Positions 30,494 through 37,627 of a stretch of DNA of 37,627 bases are shown in pieces. How positions within the stretch are numbered: the first letter of the stretch is position 1; every line of letters begins with the position of its first letter. The stretch comes from an uncultured Paenibacillus sp. (GTDB taxonomy: Bacteria > Bacillota > Bacilli > Paenibacillales > Paenibacillaceae): contig CALAWP010000098.1 in NCBI GenBank assembly GCA_937895345.1, positions 1 through 37,627 of the forward strand, in the 5' to 3' direction. The notes beneath the pieces are model-generated. The model saw only the letters and a program-made list of their open reading frames with translations. It was not told where the DNA came from and did not search any database. The translations under genes were made by a program, and so were the position numbers.

Positions 30494-30519
30494 AAGTCCC
30501 GTTCCACAAGACGGGACTT
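30494..30519 (+). terminator. Hairpin between acpP and fabF
   Basis: AAGTCCCGT (30494-30502) and ACGGGACTT (30511-30519) form a perfect 9-bp stem with an 8-base loop, 8 bases after the acpP stop codon. The following sequence is CTCTCC rather than a T-run. It may act as a partial terminator or 3' stabiliser giving more acpP than fabF message. Confidence 0.5.
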
Positions 30520-30736
30520 CTCTCCATGTAAAGCGCTTTTTTGAAATATAAGAAAGTATAAGCTGCACTCTATACCGGGCTTATATTTCCAAGCGAAACG
30601 CATAGCTGTTGCCGCTGCAGGACGGCGATGGCCGTGTACGCTTGACCGATTGAATATTCAAGCATAACCGCTATTCATATACATGCTTGCTTCAAGTGTT
30701 TCCGATTTGAAATCGTTGTTAGCTGAGGTGAAGCCA

Positions 30737-31978
30737 ATGAAACAAAGAGTAGTCGTAACGGGCATGGGGGTCATGACTTCGCTGGGCTCCGATCTGGAAC
30801 CGTTTTGGGGCAGCTTGCTGGAGGGCAAATCCGGCGTCTCGCTGATCGAAGCGTTTGACGTATCGGAGTATCCGACGAGAATTGCCGCCGAAATCAAAAA
30901 TTTTAATCCGGAAGATTACGGAATCGATAAGAAAGAAGCCCGCCGCATGGACCGTTTCGTGCAGTTCGCGGCGGCGGCCAGCCTGAAGGCGATCGAGGAC
31001 GCGGGTCTCGACATCGGGGGCAACGCGGACCCGGAAAGAGTCGGCGTCGTAATCGGCTCCGGCATCGGCGGTCTCGGCACGTGGGAGGACCAGCACAATT
31101 TGCTGCTGCAAAGAGGTCCGAAACGCGTCAGCCCGTTCTTTATCCCGATGATGATCGCCAACATGGCTTCCGGCCAAGTCTCGATCATGACGGGAGCCAA
31201 AGGACCGAATACGACGGCGGTGACGGCTTGCGCGACAGGCACCCACTCGATCGGCGATTCGTTCAAAATGATTCAGCGCGGCGACGCGGACGTCATGATT
31301 GCGGGAGGCGCGGAGGCGACCATTCGCCCGACGGGCCTTGCCGGCTTCTGCTCCATGCGGGCGATGTCCGTGCGCAACGACGAGCCGGAGCGCGCGAGCC
31401 GTCCGTTCGACAAGGACCGCGACGGTTTCGTCATGGGCGAAGGCGCGGGCATTCTCGTGCTCGAGTCGCTTGAGCATGCGCAAGCCCGCGGCGCCAAAAT
31501 TTATGCCGAAGTGATCGGCTACGGCATGAGCGGCGACGCGTTCCATATGACCGAGCCGGATCCGGACGGCGCGTCGCGCTGCATGAACAAAGCGATCAAG
31601 GACGCCGGCATCGAGCCGTCCGCGATCGATTACATCAACGCGCACGGCACCTCGACGCCGGTGGGCGATCCTTCCGAGACGAAGGCGATCAAGATGACGT
31701 TCGGCGACCATGCCTACAAGCTGGCCGTCAGCTCGACGAAATCGATGACGGGCCATTTGCTTGGCGCGGCAGGCGGCGTCGAATCGGTTATTTTGGCCCT
31801 GACGCTCAAGAATGGCGTCATTGCCCCGACCATCAACCTGGACAATCAGGATCCGGAGCTTGATCTGGATTATGTCCCTAACCAGGCGCGCAAAGCGGAT
31901 GTCCGGATTGCGCTGTCCAACTCTTTCGGCTTTGGCGGACATAACGCTTCGATCATTATGAAAGCTTATGAGGCATGA
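30737..31978 (+). CDS. fabF: Beta-ketoacyl-ACP synthase II
   Basis: A 413-residue FabF elongating condensing enzyme. The Cys-His-His triad is visible: Cys165 in TAVTACATGTHSIGDSF, His303 in NAHGTSTPVGD and His340 in KSMTGHLLGAAGG. The start RVVVTGMGVMTSLG and end SFGFGGHNASI are diagnostic. ATG 30737 follows GAGGTGAAGCC; the frame extends upstream without support. The 250-base gap before it holds the acpP hairpin, a 12-base palindrome (30650-30661) and no clear gene. It overlaps rnc by 11 bases. Confidence 0.96.
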   Translation: MKQRVVVTGMGVMTSLGSDLEPFWGSLLEGKSGVSLIEAFDVSEYPTRIAAEIKNFNPEDYGIDKKEARRMDRFVQFAAAASLKAIEDAGLDIGGNADPERVGVVIGSGIGGLGTWEDQHNLLLQRGPKRVSPFFIPMMIANMASGQVSIMTGAKGPNTTAVTACATGTHSIGDSFKMIQRGDADVMIAGGAEATIRPTGLAGFCSMRAMSVRNDEPERASRPFDKDRDGFVMGEGAGILVLESLEHAQARGAKIYAEVIGYGMSGDAFHMTEPDPDGASRCMNKAIKDAGIEPSAIDYINAHGTSTPVGDPSETKAIKMTFGDHAYKLAVSSTKSMTGHLLGAAGGVESVILALTLKNGVIAPTINLDNQDPELDLDYVPNQARKADVRIALSNSFGFGGHNASIIMKAYEA

Positions 31979-32675
31979 TCCATTCGACGAGCTGCAGCGA
32001 AAGCTGCAGCTTGCTTTCAAGCGGACGAAGCTGCTGCGTCAAGCCTTTACGCACACTTCGTATGTGAACGAGCATAAGCGCGGCTCCGTGCAGGACAACG
32101 AACGCCTCGAATTTCTCGGAGACGCCGTGCTGCAGCTGCTCGTTTCGGAATATTTGTTCGCCGCGTATCCGAATCGGCCCGAAGGCGAGCTGACGCGGAT
32201 GCGGGCTTCGGTCGTGTGCGAGCCTTCGCTCGCCTATTTCGCGGAACGGCTGGAGCTCGGCAGATACGTGCTGCTCGGCCGGGGCGAGGAGCAACTGGGC
32301 GGCAGGCAGCGGCAGGCGCTGCTGGCGGATTTGTTCGAATCGTTTGTCGGGGCGCTGTTTCTGGACGCGGGCATCGAACGGACGAGGTCGTTTTTGGAGA
32401 CGCATATGTTTCCGTTCATCGAGTCGAACGATTTCGGCTTGCTGATGAAGGATGCGAAGTCCAAGCTGCAGGAACGGTCCCAGCATTTGGGCCTGGGAAG
32501 CGTGGAGTATCGCATCGCGGAGGAGCGAGGGCCGGCTCACGACCGGGAATTCGTCGTCGAGGTGTACATCTCGGAGGAGCGCTACGGCGTCGGAACGGGC
32601 CGCACGAAAAAGGAAGCGGAACAGAGAGCCGCTGCGGAAGCCTGGGGCAAGCTGCCGCCGGCGCAGGACGTTTGA
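31968..32675 (+). CDS. rnc: Ribonuclease III
   Basis: A 235-residue RNase III that cuts double-stranded RNA in rRNA maturation and mRNA turnover. The signature NERLEFLGDAVL (residues 44-55) supplies Glu48 and Asp52. The second catalytic acid cluster is in ALLADLFESFVGALFLDAG, and a C-terminal dsRNA-binding domain holds KSKLQERSQHLG..GTGRTKKEAEQRAAAEAW. Its start lies inside the fabF 3' end, so translation may be coupled. A good terminator follows, separating it from smc. Confidence 0.95.
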   Translation: MRHDPFDELQRKLQLAFKRTKLLRQAFTHTSYVNEHKRGSVQDNERLEFLGDAVLQLLVSEYLFAAYPNRPEGELTRMRASVVCEPSLAYFAERLELGRYVLLGRGEEQLGGRQRQALLADLFESFVGALFLDAGIERTRSFLETHMFPFIESNDFGLLMKDAKSKLQERSQHLGLGSVEYRIAEERGPAHDREFVVEVYISEERYGVGTGRTKKEAEQRAAAEAWGKLPPAQDV

Positions 32676-32709
32676 TGAAGGGCCGGGAGAAGGCTCCGTT
32701 CATAACTAC

Positions 32710-32753
32710 AGCATCCAACCGGTCACGAGCGAATCCGGAAGGATGCTTTTTTT
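32710..32753 (+). terminator. Terminator after rnc
   Basis: AGCATCC (32710-32716) pairs with GGATGCT (32741-32747), and an inner CCGG/CCGG stem is set off by AA/AA internal loops. Seven T follow. It lies 35 bases after the rnc stop codon and closes the fatty acid-rnc transcript. Confidence 0.8.
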
Positions 32754-32803
32754 AAACTTATAAGATCGTAAAAGTTTCACTTTACGCGGACGTTCAAAGA
32801 ACG

Positions 32804-32832
32804 GCGACAGCCGTCATCGCTTGTGATACAAT
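32804..32832 (+). promoter_or_regulatory. Sigma-A promoter of smc
   Basis: GCGACA (32804-32809) and TACAAT (32827-32832) are 17 bases apart, and TGA before the -10 makes it an extended -10. It lies between the rnc terminator and the smc ribosome binding site GGGGGAGGTGA. Confidence 0.6.
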
Positions 32833-32855
32833 GTGGGGGAGGTGAAAGCCAAGCG

Positions 32856-35800
32856 ATGTTTTTGAAACGGATTGAATTAGCGGGATTTAAATCGTTCGCC
32901 GATCGGACGGAGCTGGAATTCGTCAACGGCATTACGGCCGTCGTCGGGCCCAACGGTTCCGGCAAAAGCAATATTTCCGACGCCATCCGCTGGGTATTGG
33001 GCGAACAAAGCGCCAAGAGCCTGCGCGGCGGCAAGATGGAGGATATTATTTTTGCGGGAAGCGATGCGCGCAAGGCGGTCAATTACGGAGAAGTGTCGCT
33101 GACGCTGGACAACGCGGACGGAGCGCTGCCGCTCGAATACAACGAGGTGACGGTTACGCGCCGCGTGCATCGCAGCGGAGACAGCGAATATTTGATCAAC
33201 AAGCAGCAGTGCCGCCTGAAGGACATTACCGAGCTGTTTATGGACACGGGCATCGGCAAAGAGGCTTATTCCATCATCGGCCAAGGACGCATCGAAGAAA
33301 TATTGAGCACGCGCTCCGAAGACCGGCGCGGCATTTTCGAGGAGGCATCCGGCATCGTCAAATACAAATCCCGCAAGCGGGAGGCGCAGAAGAAGCTGGA
33401 CGAGACGGAGCAAAATTTGCTTCGCATCCACGATCTCGTATCCGAGCTGGAGGATCAGGTCGAGCCGCTTCGGAAACAATCCGAGAAGGCGATTCATTTC
33501 AAGGCGCTCAAGGAACAGCTGAAGACGAAAGAGATTTCGCTGTATGTACATAATATTGAAACGGTGCACCAGGCCTGGTCCGAAGCGTCGGACAAGCTGG
33601 AGAAGCTGCAGGAGGAGCAGCTGGCGCTGGCCGCGGTCGTGAGCAAGCACGATGCGCTGCTGGAGCACGACCGCCAGAAGCTCCGCGAGCTGGAGCAGGA
33701 GCTGGACGGCTTGCACGCGGCGATGCTGCAGATCAGCGAGGACGCCGAGAAATGCGAAGGCTACGGCGAGGTGCTCAAGGAGCGGAAGCGCAACCTGGAG
33801 CAGAACCTGAAGCAGCTGGAGGAGTCCATCGCGAGCCAGGACGAGCGGATCGCATCCCTGACGAAGGAGGAGGCCGAATGCCGCAGCCGGGCGGCGGCGC
33901 TTGAGGCGCAATTGCTCGAGCTTCGCGCCGAGCTGGCCGCCGAAGAAGCGCGGCTGCTGGGCGTGGCGGGCGGAACGGCGATCGATGCGGAGGAGAAGCT
34001 GAAAGGCGACCTGCTTGACGTGCTCAGCGCCATGGCGCAGCTAAGGAATGAGCTGCGTTACGGCGCCCAGCAGCAGGAGGCGCTTGATCGGCGCATGGAG
34101 CGGATCAGCGAGGACGAAGCGAAGCGGAGCGAGCAGCTCGAACGAATCGCGGAGCGGAAGGGCCGGCTCCAGGAGCAGCTCGACCGCGTGCTGCGGGAGC
34201 TGTCCGACGGCAAGGAGCGGCTGATGCGGGAGTCCGAGCACATTCGGACGATCGCCGGCCATATCGAAGAAGCGGGGGCCGCCGTCCGCAAATGGGAGCA
34301 GAAGCTCGACAGCCATATTTCGCGGCGGGACACGATGAAAGAAATGCAGGATGCGCTCGACGGCTTCATGCAAGGCGTCAAAGCGGTTCTGAAGGCGGCC
34401 CGGCGAGGGTCGGGCGGCATTGCGGGCGTGCATGGCGCGGTCGCGGAGCTGATCCGCGTGCCGCAGCGCATCGAGACGGCCGTCGAAACGGCGCTGGGCG
34501 GCGCGCTGCAGCATATCGTCATGGAGGACGAACGGACGGCCCGCACGGCGATCGCCTTCCTGAAGCAGCAGCAGCTCGGCAGAGCGACGTTTCTTCCTTT
34601 GGACGTCATCCGCGGCCGCTCGCTGCCGGAGAGCGACAAGCGAACGGTCGGTGCGGCGGAAGGTTTCGTCGGCGTCGCGGCCGAGCTCGTCGATTGCGAC
34701 GACCGCTACCGTTCCATTGTGGACAACTTGCTCGGCAACGTGCTGCTGGCCGAAACGCTGGAGCAGGCGAACCGGATCGCATCGCGCTGCCATTATCGTT
34801 ACCGCGTCGTGACGCTCGACGGCGACGTCGTCAACGCCGGCGGTTCGATGACGGGCGGCAGTCTGCAGAAGAAAGGCGCAAGCCTGCTGGGAAGAAGCCG
34901 CCAGATCGAAGCGCTGGACGCCGAAATTGCCGAAGCGAGGGAGACGGCGGGCAAATTGCGGGACAAGCTCGGCGATTTGCGGAAGGAGCATTCCATCCGT
35001 TCGCAGACGGTCGAAGAGCTGCGCGGGATGCTGGAAGCCCGGCGCATCGAGGAGCAGCAGCTGCGGGGAGACCTTCAGCAGGTGCTGCAGGAAGCCAAGC
35101 ATCTCGATGAGCAGACGGAGCTGGCAAGCGCGGACCGCACCTCGCAGGTTGACGAGCGCAAGCGGCTCGAGGAAGCGATGGCCGATGTGCAGCGCAAGCT
35201 GGACGAATTGACGGAGCAGGAGGCCCGGCTGCAGGAAGCGATCCAATTGGCCGAACAGCGGCGCAAGGCGAGCGAATCGGCCAAGGAGGAGCTGCAAGTG
35301 CAGCTGACCGACATGAAAATCGCCGCCGCCAAGAAGGAGCAGGAGCATGCGGGCTTCGAGGAGCAGGCGCAACGAATTCGCGGAGATATCGGCAAGGCGA
35401 AGCAGGAGCTGTCCAATTTGCGAGGATTGCTCTTTCAGCAGCAGGATGAGCTTGCAAGGCTCGAAGAGGAAACCGCGGCGCAAATCGAGCAATTGAACGA
35501 GCTTCGCATCCGCAAGTCGCGCTGCGCCGAGGATACCGATTTGAAGCGGGCCGACAGAGCCCGGCTCCTGTCGGAGCTGGAGCAGGGCGAAAGCGAGACG
35601 AAGGAGCAGCGGACGCAGCTGCGCGCGGTCGAGGATCAGATCCGGGCGACCGAAATCGCGGTCAACCGGCAGGACGTGGAGCTGGACAATTTGCTCCGCA
35701 AGCTGAGCGAGGAGTACGAGCTCAGCTACGAATTGGCCAAGCAGCAATATGCGGTGCCGGAGGACGTTCCGGCCGCGCAGCATGAAGTGCGCGAGCTGAA

Positions 35801-36431
35801 GCGGCAAATTTCCGCGCTGGGCGAAGTAAACCTCGGAGCGATCGAGGAGTACGAAAGGGTGAAGGAACGGTATTTGTTCCTCTCCGGCCAGAAGGACGAC
35901 CTGATCGAAGCCAAGACGACGCTGTACCAGGTCATCAAGGAGATGGACGACGAGATGTCGAAGCGGTTCCGCTCGACGTTCGAAGCGATTCGCAGCCACT
36001 TCGTCGTCGTCTTCGCGAAGCTGTTCGGCGGCGGACGCGCCGATCTGATTATGGTGGAGCCGGATCGCGTGCTGGACACGGGCATCGATATCGTCGCCCA
36101 GCCTCCGGGCAAAAAGCTGCAAAACTTGCAGCTGCTGTCGGGCGGCGAGCGGGCGCTCACGGCGATCGCCCTGCTGTTCGCGATTTTGCAGGTGAAGCCG
36201 GTGCCGTTCTGCGTGCTCGACGAGGTGGAAGCTGCGCTCGACGAAGCGAACGTATCCCGGTTCGCCCAATATTTGCGCGAGTTCTCCGAGCTGACGCAGT
36301 TTATCGTCGTGACGCACCGCAAGGGCACGATGGAGGAAGCCGACGTGCTGTACGGCGTTACGATGGAGGAAGGCGGCGTGTCGAAGCTTGTGTCCGTCCG
36401 GCTGGAGGAAGAGGAACAGGTTTCGGCATAA
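32856..36431 (+). CDS. smc: Chromosome segregation protein SMC
   Basis: A 1191-residue SMC ATPase, full length for Firmicutes. The N-terminal head has FLKRIELAGFKSFADRT and Walker A VVGPNGSGKSN at about residues 29-39. Two long coiled-coil arms flank the hinge (about 515-640, with GIAGVHGAVAELI and MTGGSLQKKG just after it). The C-terminal head carries the signature LSGGERALTAIALLFAIL and Walker B FCVLDEVEAALDEANVSRF. With ScpA and ScpB it forms condensin and organises the replicating chromosome. GGGAGGTGA precedes ATG 32856 at a longish spacing. It has its own promoter; ftsY follows 82 bases later. Confidence 0.97.
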   Translation: MFLKRIELAGFKSFADRTELEFVNGITAVVGPNGSGKSNISDAIRWVLGEQSAKSLRGGKMEDIIFAGSDARKAVNYGEVSLTLDNADGALPLEYNEVTVTRRVHRSGDSEYLINKQQCRLKDITELFMDTGIGKEAYSIIGQGRIEEILSTRSEDRRGIFEEASGIVKYKSRKREAQKKLDETEQNLLRIHDLVSELEDQVEPLRKQSEKAIHFKALKEQLKTKEISLYVHNIETVHQAWSEASDKLEKLQEEQLALAAVVSKHDALLEHDRQKLRELEQELDGLHAAMLQISEDAEKCEGYGEVLKERKRNLEQNLKQLEESIASQDERIASLTKEEAECRSRAAALEAQLLELRAELAAEEARLLGVAGGTAIDAEEKLKGDLLDVLSAMAQLRNELRYGAQQQEALDRRMERISEDEAKRSEQLERIAERKGRLQEQLDRVLRELSDGKERLMRESEHIRTIAGHIEEAGAAVRKWEQKLDSHISRRDTMKEMQDALDGFMQGVKAVLKAARRGSGGIAGVHGAVAELIRVPQRIETAVETALGGALQHIVMEDERTARTAIAFLKQQQLGRATFLPLDVIRGRSLPESDKRTVGAAEGFVGVAAELVDCDDRYRSIVDNLLGNVLLAETLEQANRIASRCHYRYRVVTLDGDVVNAGGSMTGGSLQKKGASLLGRSRQIEALDAEIAEARETAGKLRDKLGDLRKEHSIRSQTVEELRGMLEARRIEEQQLRGDLQQVLQEAKHLDEQTELASADRTSQVDERKRLEEAMADVQRKLDELTEQEARLQEAIQLAEQRRKASESAKEELQVQLTDMKIAAAKKEQEHAGFEEQAQRIRGDIGKAKQELSNLRGLLFQQQDELARLEEETAAQIEQLNELRIRKSRCAEDTDLKRADRARLLSELEQGESETKEQRTQLRAVEDQIRATEIAVNRQDVELDNLLRKLSEEYELSYELAKQQYAVPEDVPAAQHEVRELKRQISALGEVNLGAIEEYERVKERYLFLSGQKDDLIEAKTTLYQVIKEMDDEMSKRFRSTFEAIRSHFVVVFAKLFGGGRADLIMVEPDRVLDTGIDIVAQPPGKKLQNLQLLSGGERALTAIALLFAILQVKPVPFCVLDEVEAALDEANVSRFAQYLREFSELTQFIVVTHRKGTMEEADVLYGVTMEEGGVSKLVSVRLEEEEQVSA

Positions 36432-36513
36432 GCGGTTTTGTTTTTCGTTTGCAAGGCGGAATTTGGGTAGGTTGGAAGGTTGACAGGCACGCAAGGATGG
36501 AGGAACGGCAAAT

Positions 36514-37515
36514 ATGAGCTTTTTCAAAAAGCTGAAAGAAAGCATCGCTTCCAAGACGGAGGCGGTCACGAACGTATTTAAGGAAGGGCTGTCCAAGACG
36601 CGGTCCGCTTTCGTCGAGAAGGTCGAGGAGCTGATTACCCGCCGCAAAAAGATCGACGAAGAGTTTTACGAAGAGCTGGAGGAAATTTTGATCGGCGCGG
36701 ACGTCGGCGTATCGACCGTGATGGAGCTGATCGACGGCTTGCGGACCGAGGTGAAAAAACGGAAAATCGAGGATGCGGCGGAGCTGCAGCCGATCCTGTC
36801 GGAGAAGCTGGTCGAGCTGCTGAAGGGAGACGACGCGGCGCACCTTGCAACGGCTCCTCCCGGAGAAATTACCGTTTACCTGTTCGTGGGCGTCAACGGC
36901 GTCGGCAAGACGACGACCATCGGCAAGCTGGCCCATAAGCTGAAGAGCGAAGGCAAAAGCGTGCTGATGGCGGCCGGCGATACGTTCCGCGCGGGAGCGA
37001 TCGAGCAGCTGGAAGTATGGGGACAGCGTGTCGGCGTCGACGTCATCAAGCAGTCGTCGGGCTCTGACCCTGCGGCCGTCATCTTCGATGCGGTGCAGGC
37101 GGCGAAGCAGCGGGGCGTCGACGTGCTGCTGTGCGATACGGCGGGGCGTCTCCAGAACAAAACGAATTTGATGGAAGAGCTGAACAAAATTTTCCGAGTT
37201 ATCCGCCGCGAGCTGCCGGACGCGCCGCATGAGGTGCTGCTCGTGCTGGACGCGACGACGGGCCAAAACGCGATGAGCCAGGCGAAGCTGTTCGGCGAAA
37301 AGAGCGGCGTAACCGGCCTCGTCCTGACGAAGCTGGACGGCACCGCCAAAGGCGGCATTGTCATCGCCATCCGCAACGAGCTGAACCTGCCGGTGAAGCT
37401 GGTCGGCCTTGGCGAAAAGATGGGCGATCTGCAGCAGTTCGACTCCGAGCAATTTGTACATGCTTTGTTCGCGGGCCTGATCAGCCTGGAGGAAGACCGG
37501 CAGGCCGAAGCTTGA
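36514..37515 (+). CDS. ftsY: Signal recognition particle receptor FtsY
   Basis: A 333-residue FtsY, the SRP receptor GTPase that docks ribosome-nascent chain complexes at the membrane. The short N-terminal A region (FFKKLKESIASKTEAV) is Gram-positive-like. The N domain covers about residues 20-100. The G domain has G1 GVNGVGKTTTIGKLA (from residue 126), AGDTFRAGAIEQL, DTAGRLQNKTNLM, TKLDGTAKGG and the closing GLGEKMGDLQQFD. GGATGGAGGAAC precedes the ATG. The order smc-ftsY is conserved in Bacilli, and ffh usually lies further downstream, outside this window. Confidence 0.96.
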   Translation: MSFFKKLKESIASKTEAVTNVFKEGLSKTRSAFVEKVEELITRRKKIDEEFYEELEEILIGADVGVSTVMELIDGLRTEVKKRKIEDAAELQPILSEKLVELLKGDDAAHLATAPPGEITVYLFVGVNGVGKTTTIGKLAHKLKSEGKSVLMAAGDTFRAGAIEQLEVWGQRVGVDVIKQSSGSDPAAVIFDAVQAAKQRGVDVLLCDTAGRLQNKTNLMEELNKIFRVIRRELPDAPHEVLLVLDATTGQNAMSQAKLFGEKSGVTGLVLTKLDGTAKGGIVIAIRNELNLPVKLVGLGEKMGDLQQFDSEQFVHALFAGLISLEEDRQAEA

Positions 37516-37553
37516 GAATAAGCGGACAAGATATTCAAAGTTTGATCAAGTTG

Positions 37554-37579
37554 AAGCCGCCCCGAACGGGGCGGCTTTC
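37554..37579 (+). terminator. Hairpin terminator after ftsY
   Basis: AAGCCGCCCC (37554-37563) pairs perfectly with GGGGCGGCTT (37568-37577) around the loop GAAC. The T-run is short (TTTC), and the 3' side merges into the 16-bp tandem repeat. Confidence 0.65.
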
Positions 37580-37627
37580 GCCGATTTTGGCTTTCGCCGA
37601 TTTTGGCTTTCGCCGATTTTGGCTTTC
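37573..37627 (+). repeat. 16-bp tandem repeat at the window edge
   Basis: The unit GGCTTTCGCCGATTTT occurs three times exactly (37573-37588, 37589-37604, 37605-37620) plus the first 7 bases of a fourth, where the window ends. The first copy overlaps the 3' arm of the ftsY terminator. Each unit contains GGC-TTTC-GCC followed by GATTTT, a tiny stem with a T-run. The true copy number lies outside the window. Confidence 0.9.

Noticed and set aside
34041..36647. An 868-codon open frame on the minus strand across smc
   Set aside because: It is exactly antisense to the strongly supported smc gene. Long antisense frames are expected in GC-rich coding DNA, and its translation is low-complexity Leu/Gln/Arg-rich without a family match.

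Overview
The window is a chromosomal segment of an endospore-forming Firmicute, most likely Paenibacillaceae (Paenibacillus, Cohnella or a close relative). Four things point there: the gene order fapR-plsX-fabH-fabD-fabG-acpP-fabF-rnc-smc-ftsY; the ylbH-coaD-ylbJ-ylbL-ylbM-ylbN-rpmF block known from Bacillus; the many spore genes; and strong purine-rich ribosome binding sites combined with GC-rich codon use. No rRNA, tRNA, CRISPR array, transposase or phage gene was seen.

Region 1 (1-5428) is visibly AT-richer than the rest. It holds about a dozen small, closely packed, co-directional genes: tiny membrane proteins, a DUF218/YdcF protein, an NTF2-like protein, a zinc-ribbon protein, four GNAT acetyltransferases (plus a possible fifth as a remnant), a DinB-like protein and a Nudix hydrolase. 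It looks like accessory DNA. Region 2 (5425-8256) has a regulator with two MerR-type DNA-binding domains, divergent from a two-gene DrrAB-like ABC exporter that ends in a strong terminator.

Region 3 (8388-19474) is rich in spore-related genes: the cotJABC coat operon, an unrecognised lipoprotein, phosphosulfolactate synthase (sulfolactate is a spore metabolite in Bacillus), a zinc alcohol dehydrogenase, a gerA-type germinant receptor operon, an MBL-fold hydrolase, and a ku-ligD non-homologous end-joining operon whose LigD has only the ligase domain. Two near-identical palindromes in inverted orientation bracket cotJABC.

Region 4 (19766-25687) is the conserved rsmD-coaD-ylbJ-ylbL-tmcAL-ylbN-rpmF block, with ylbJ and tmcAL on the opposite strand. 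Region 5 (25668-32753) is the type II fatty acid synthesis operon. It starts at a promoter overlapped by a FapR-like operator, so its first product probably represses it in response to malonyl-CoA/ACP. It runs through the acyl carrier protein and both condensing enzymes into rnc. Region 6 (32804-37627) is smc-ftsY (chromosome condensation and SRP-dependent membrane targeting), followed by a terminator and a 16-bp tandem repeat cut by the window edge.

Most of the window is ordinary conserved chromosome. The less ordinary items are the tandem-MerR regulator with its exporter, the inverted palindromes around cotJABC, a coding-like stretch directly after the stop codon of the phosphosulfolactate synthase gene, three convergent gene pairs whose stop codons overlap in TTAA or TTAG, the ligase-only LigD, and the AT-rich GNAT block. 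No clearly new multi-gene system was recognised.
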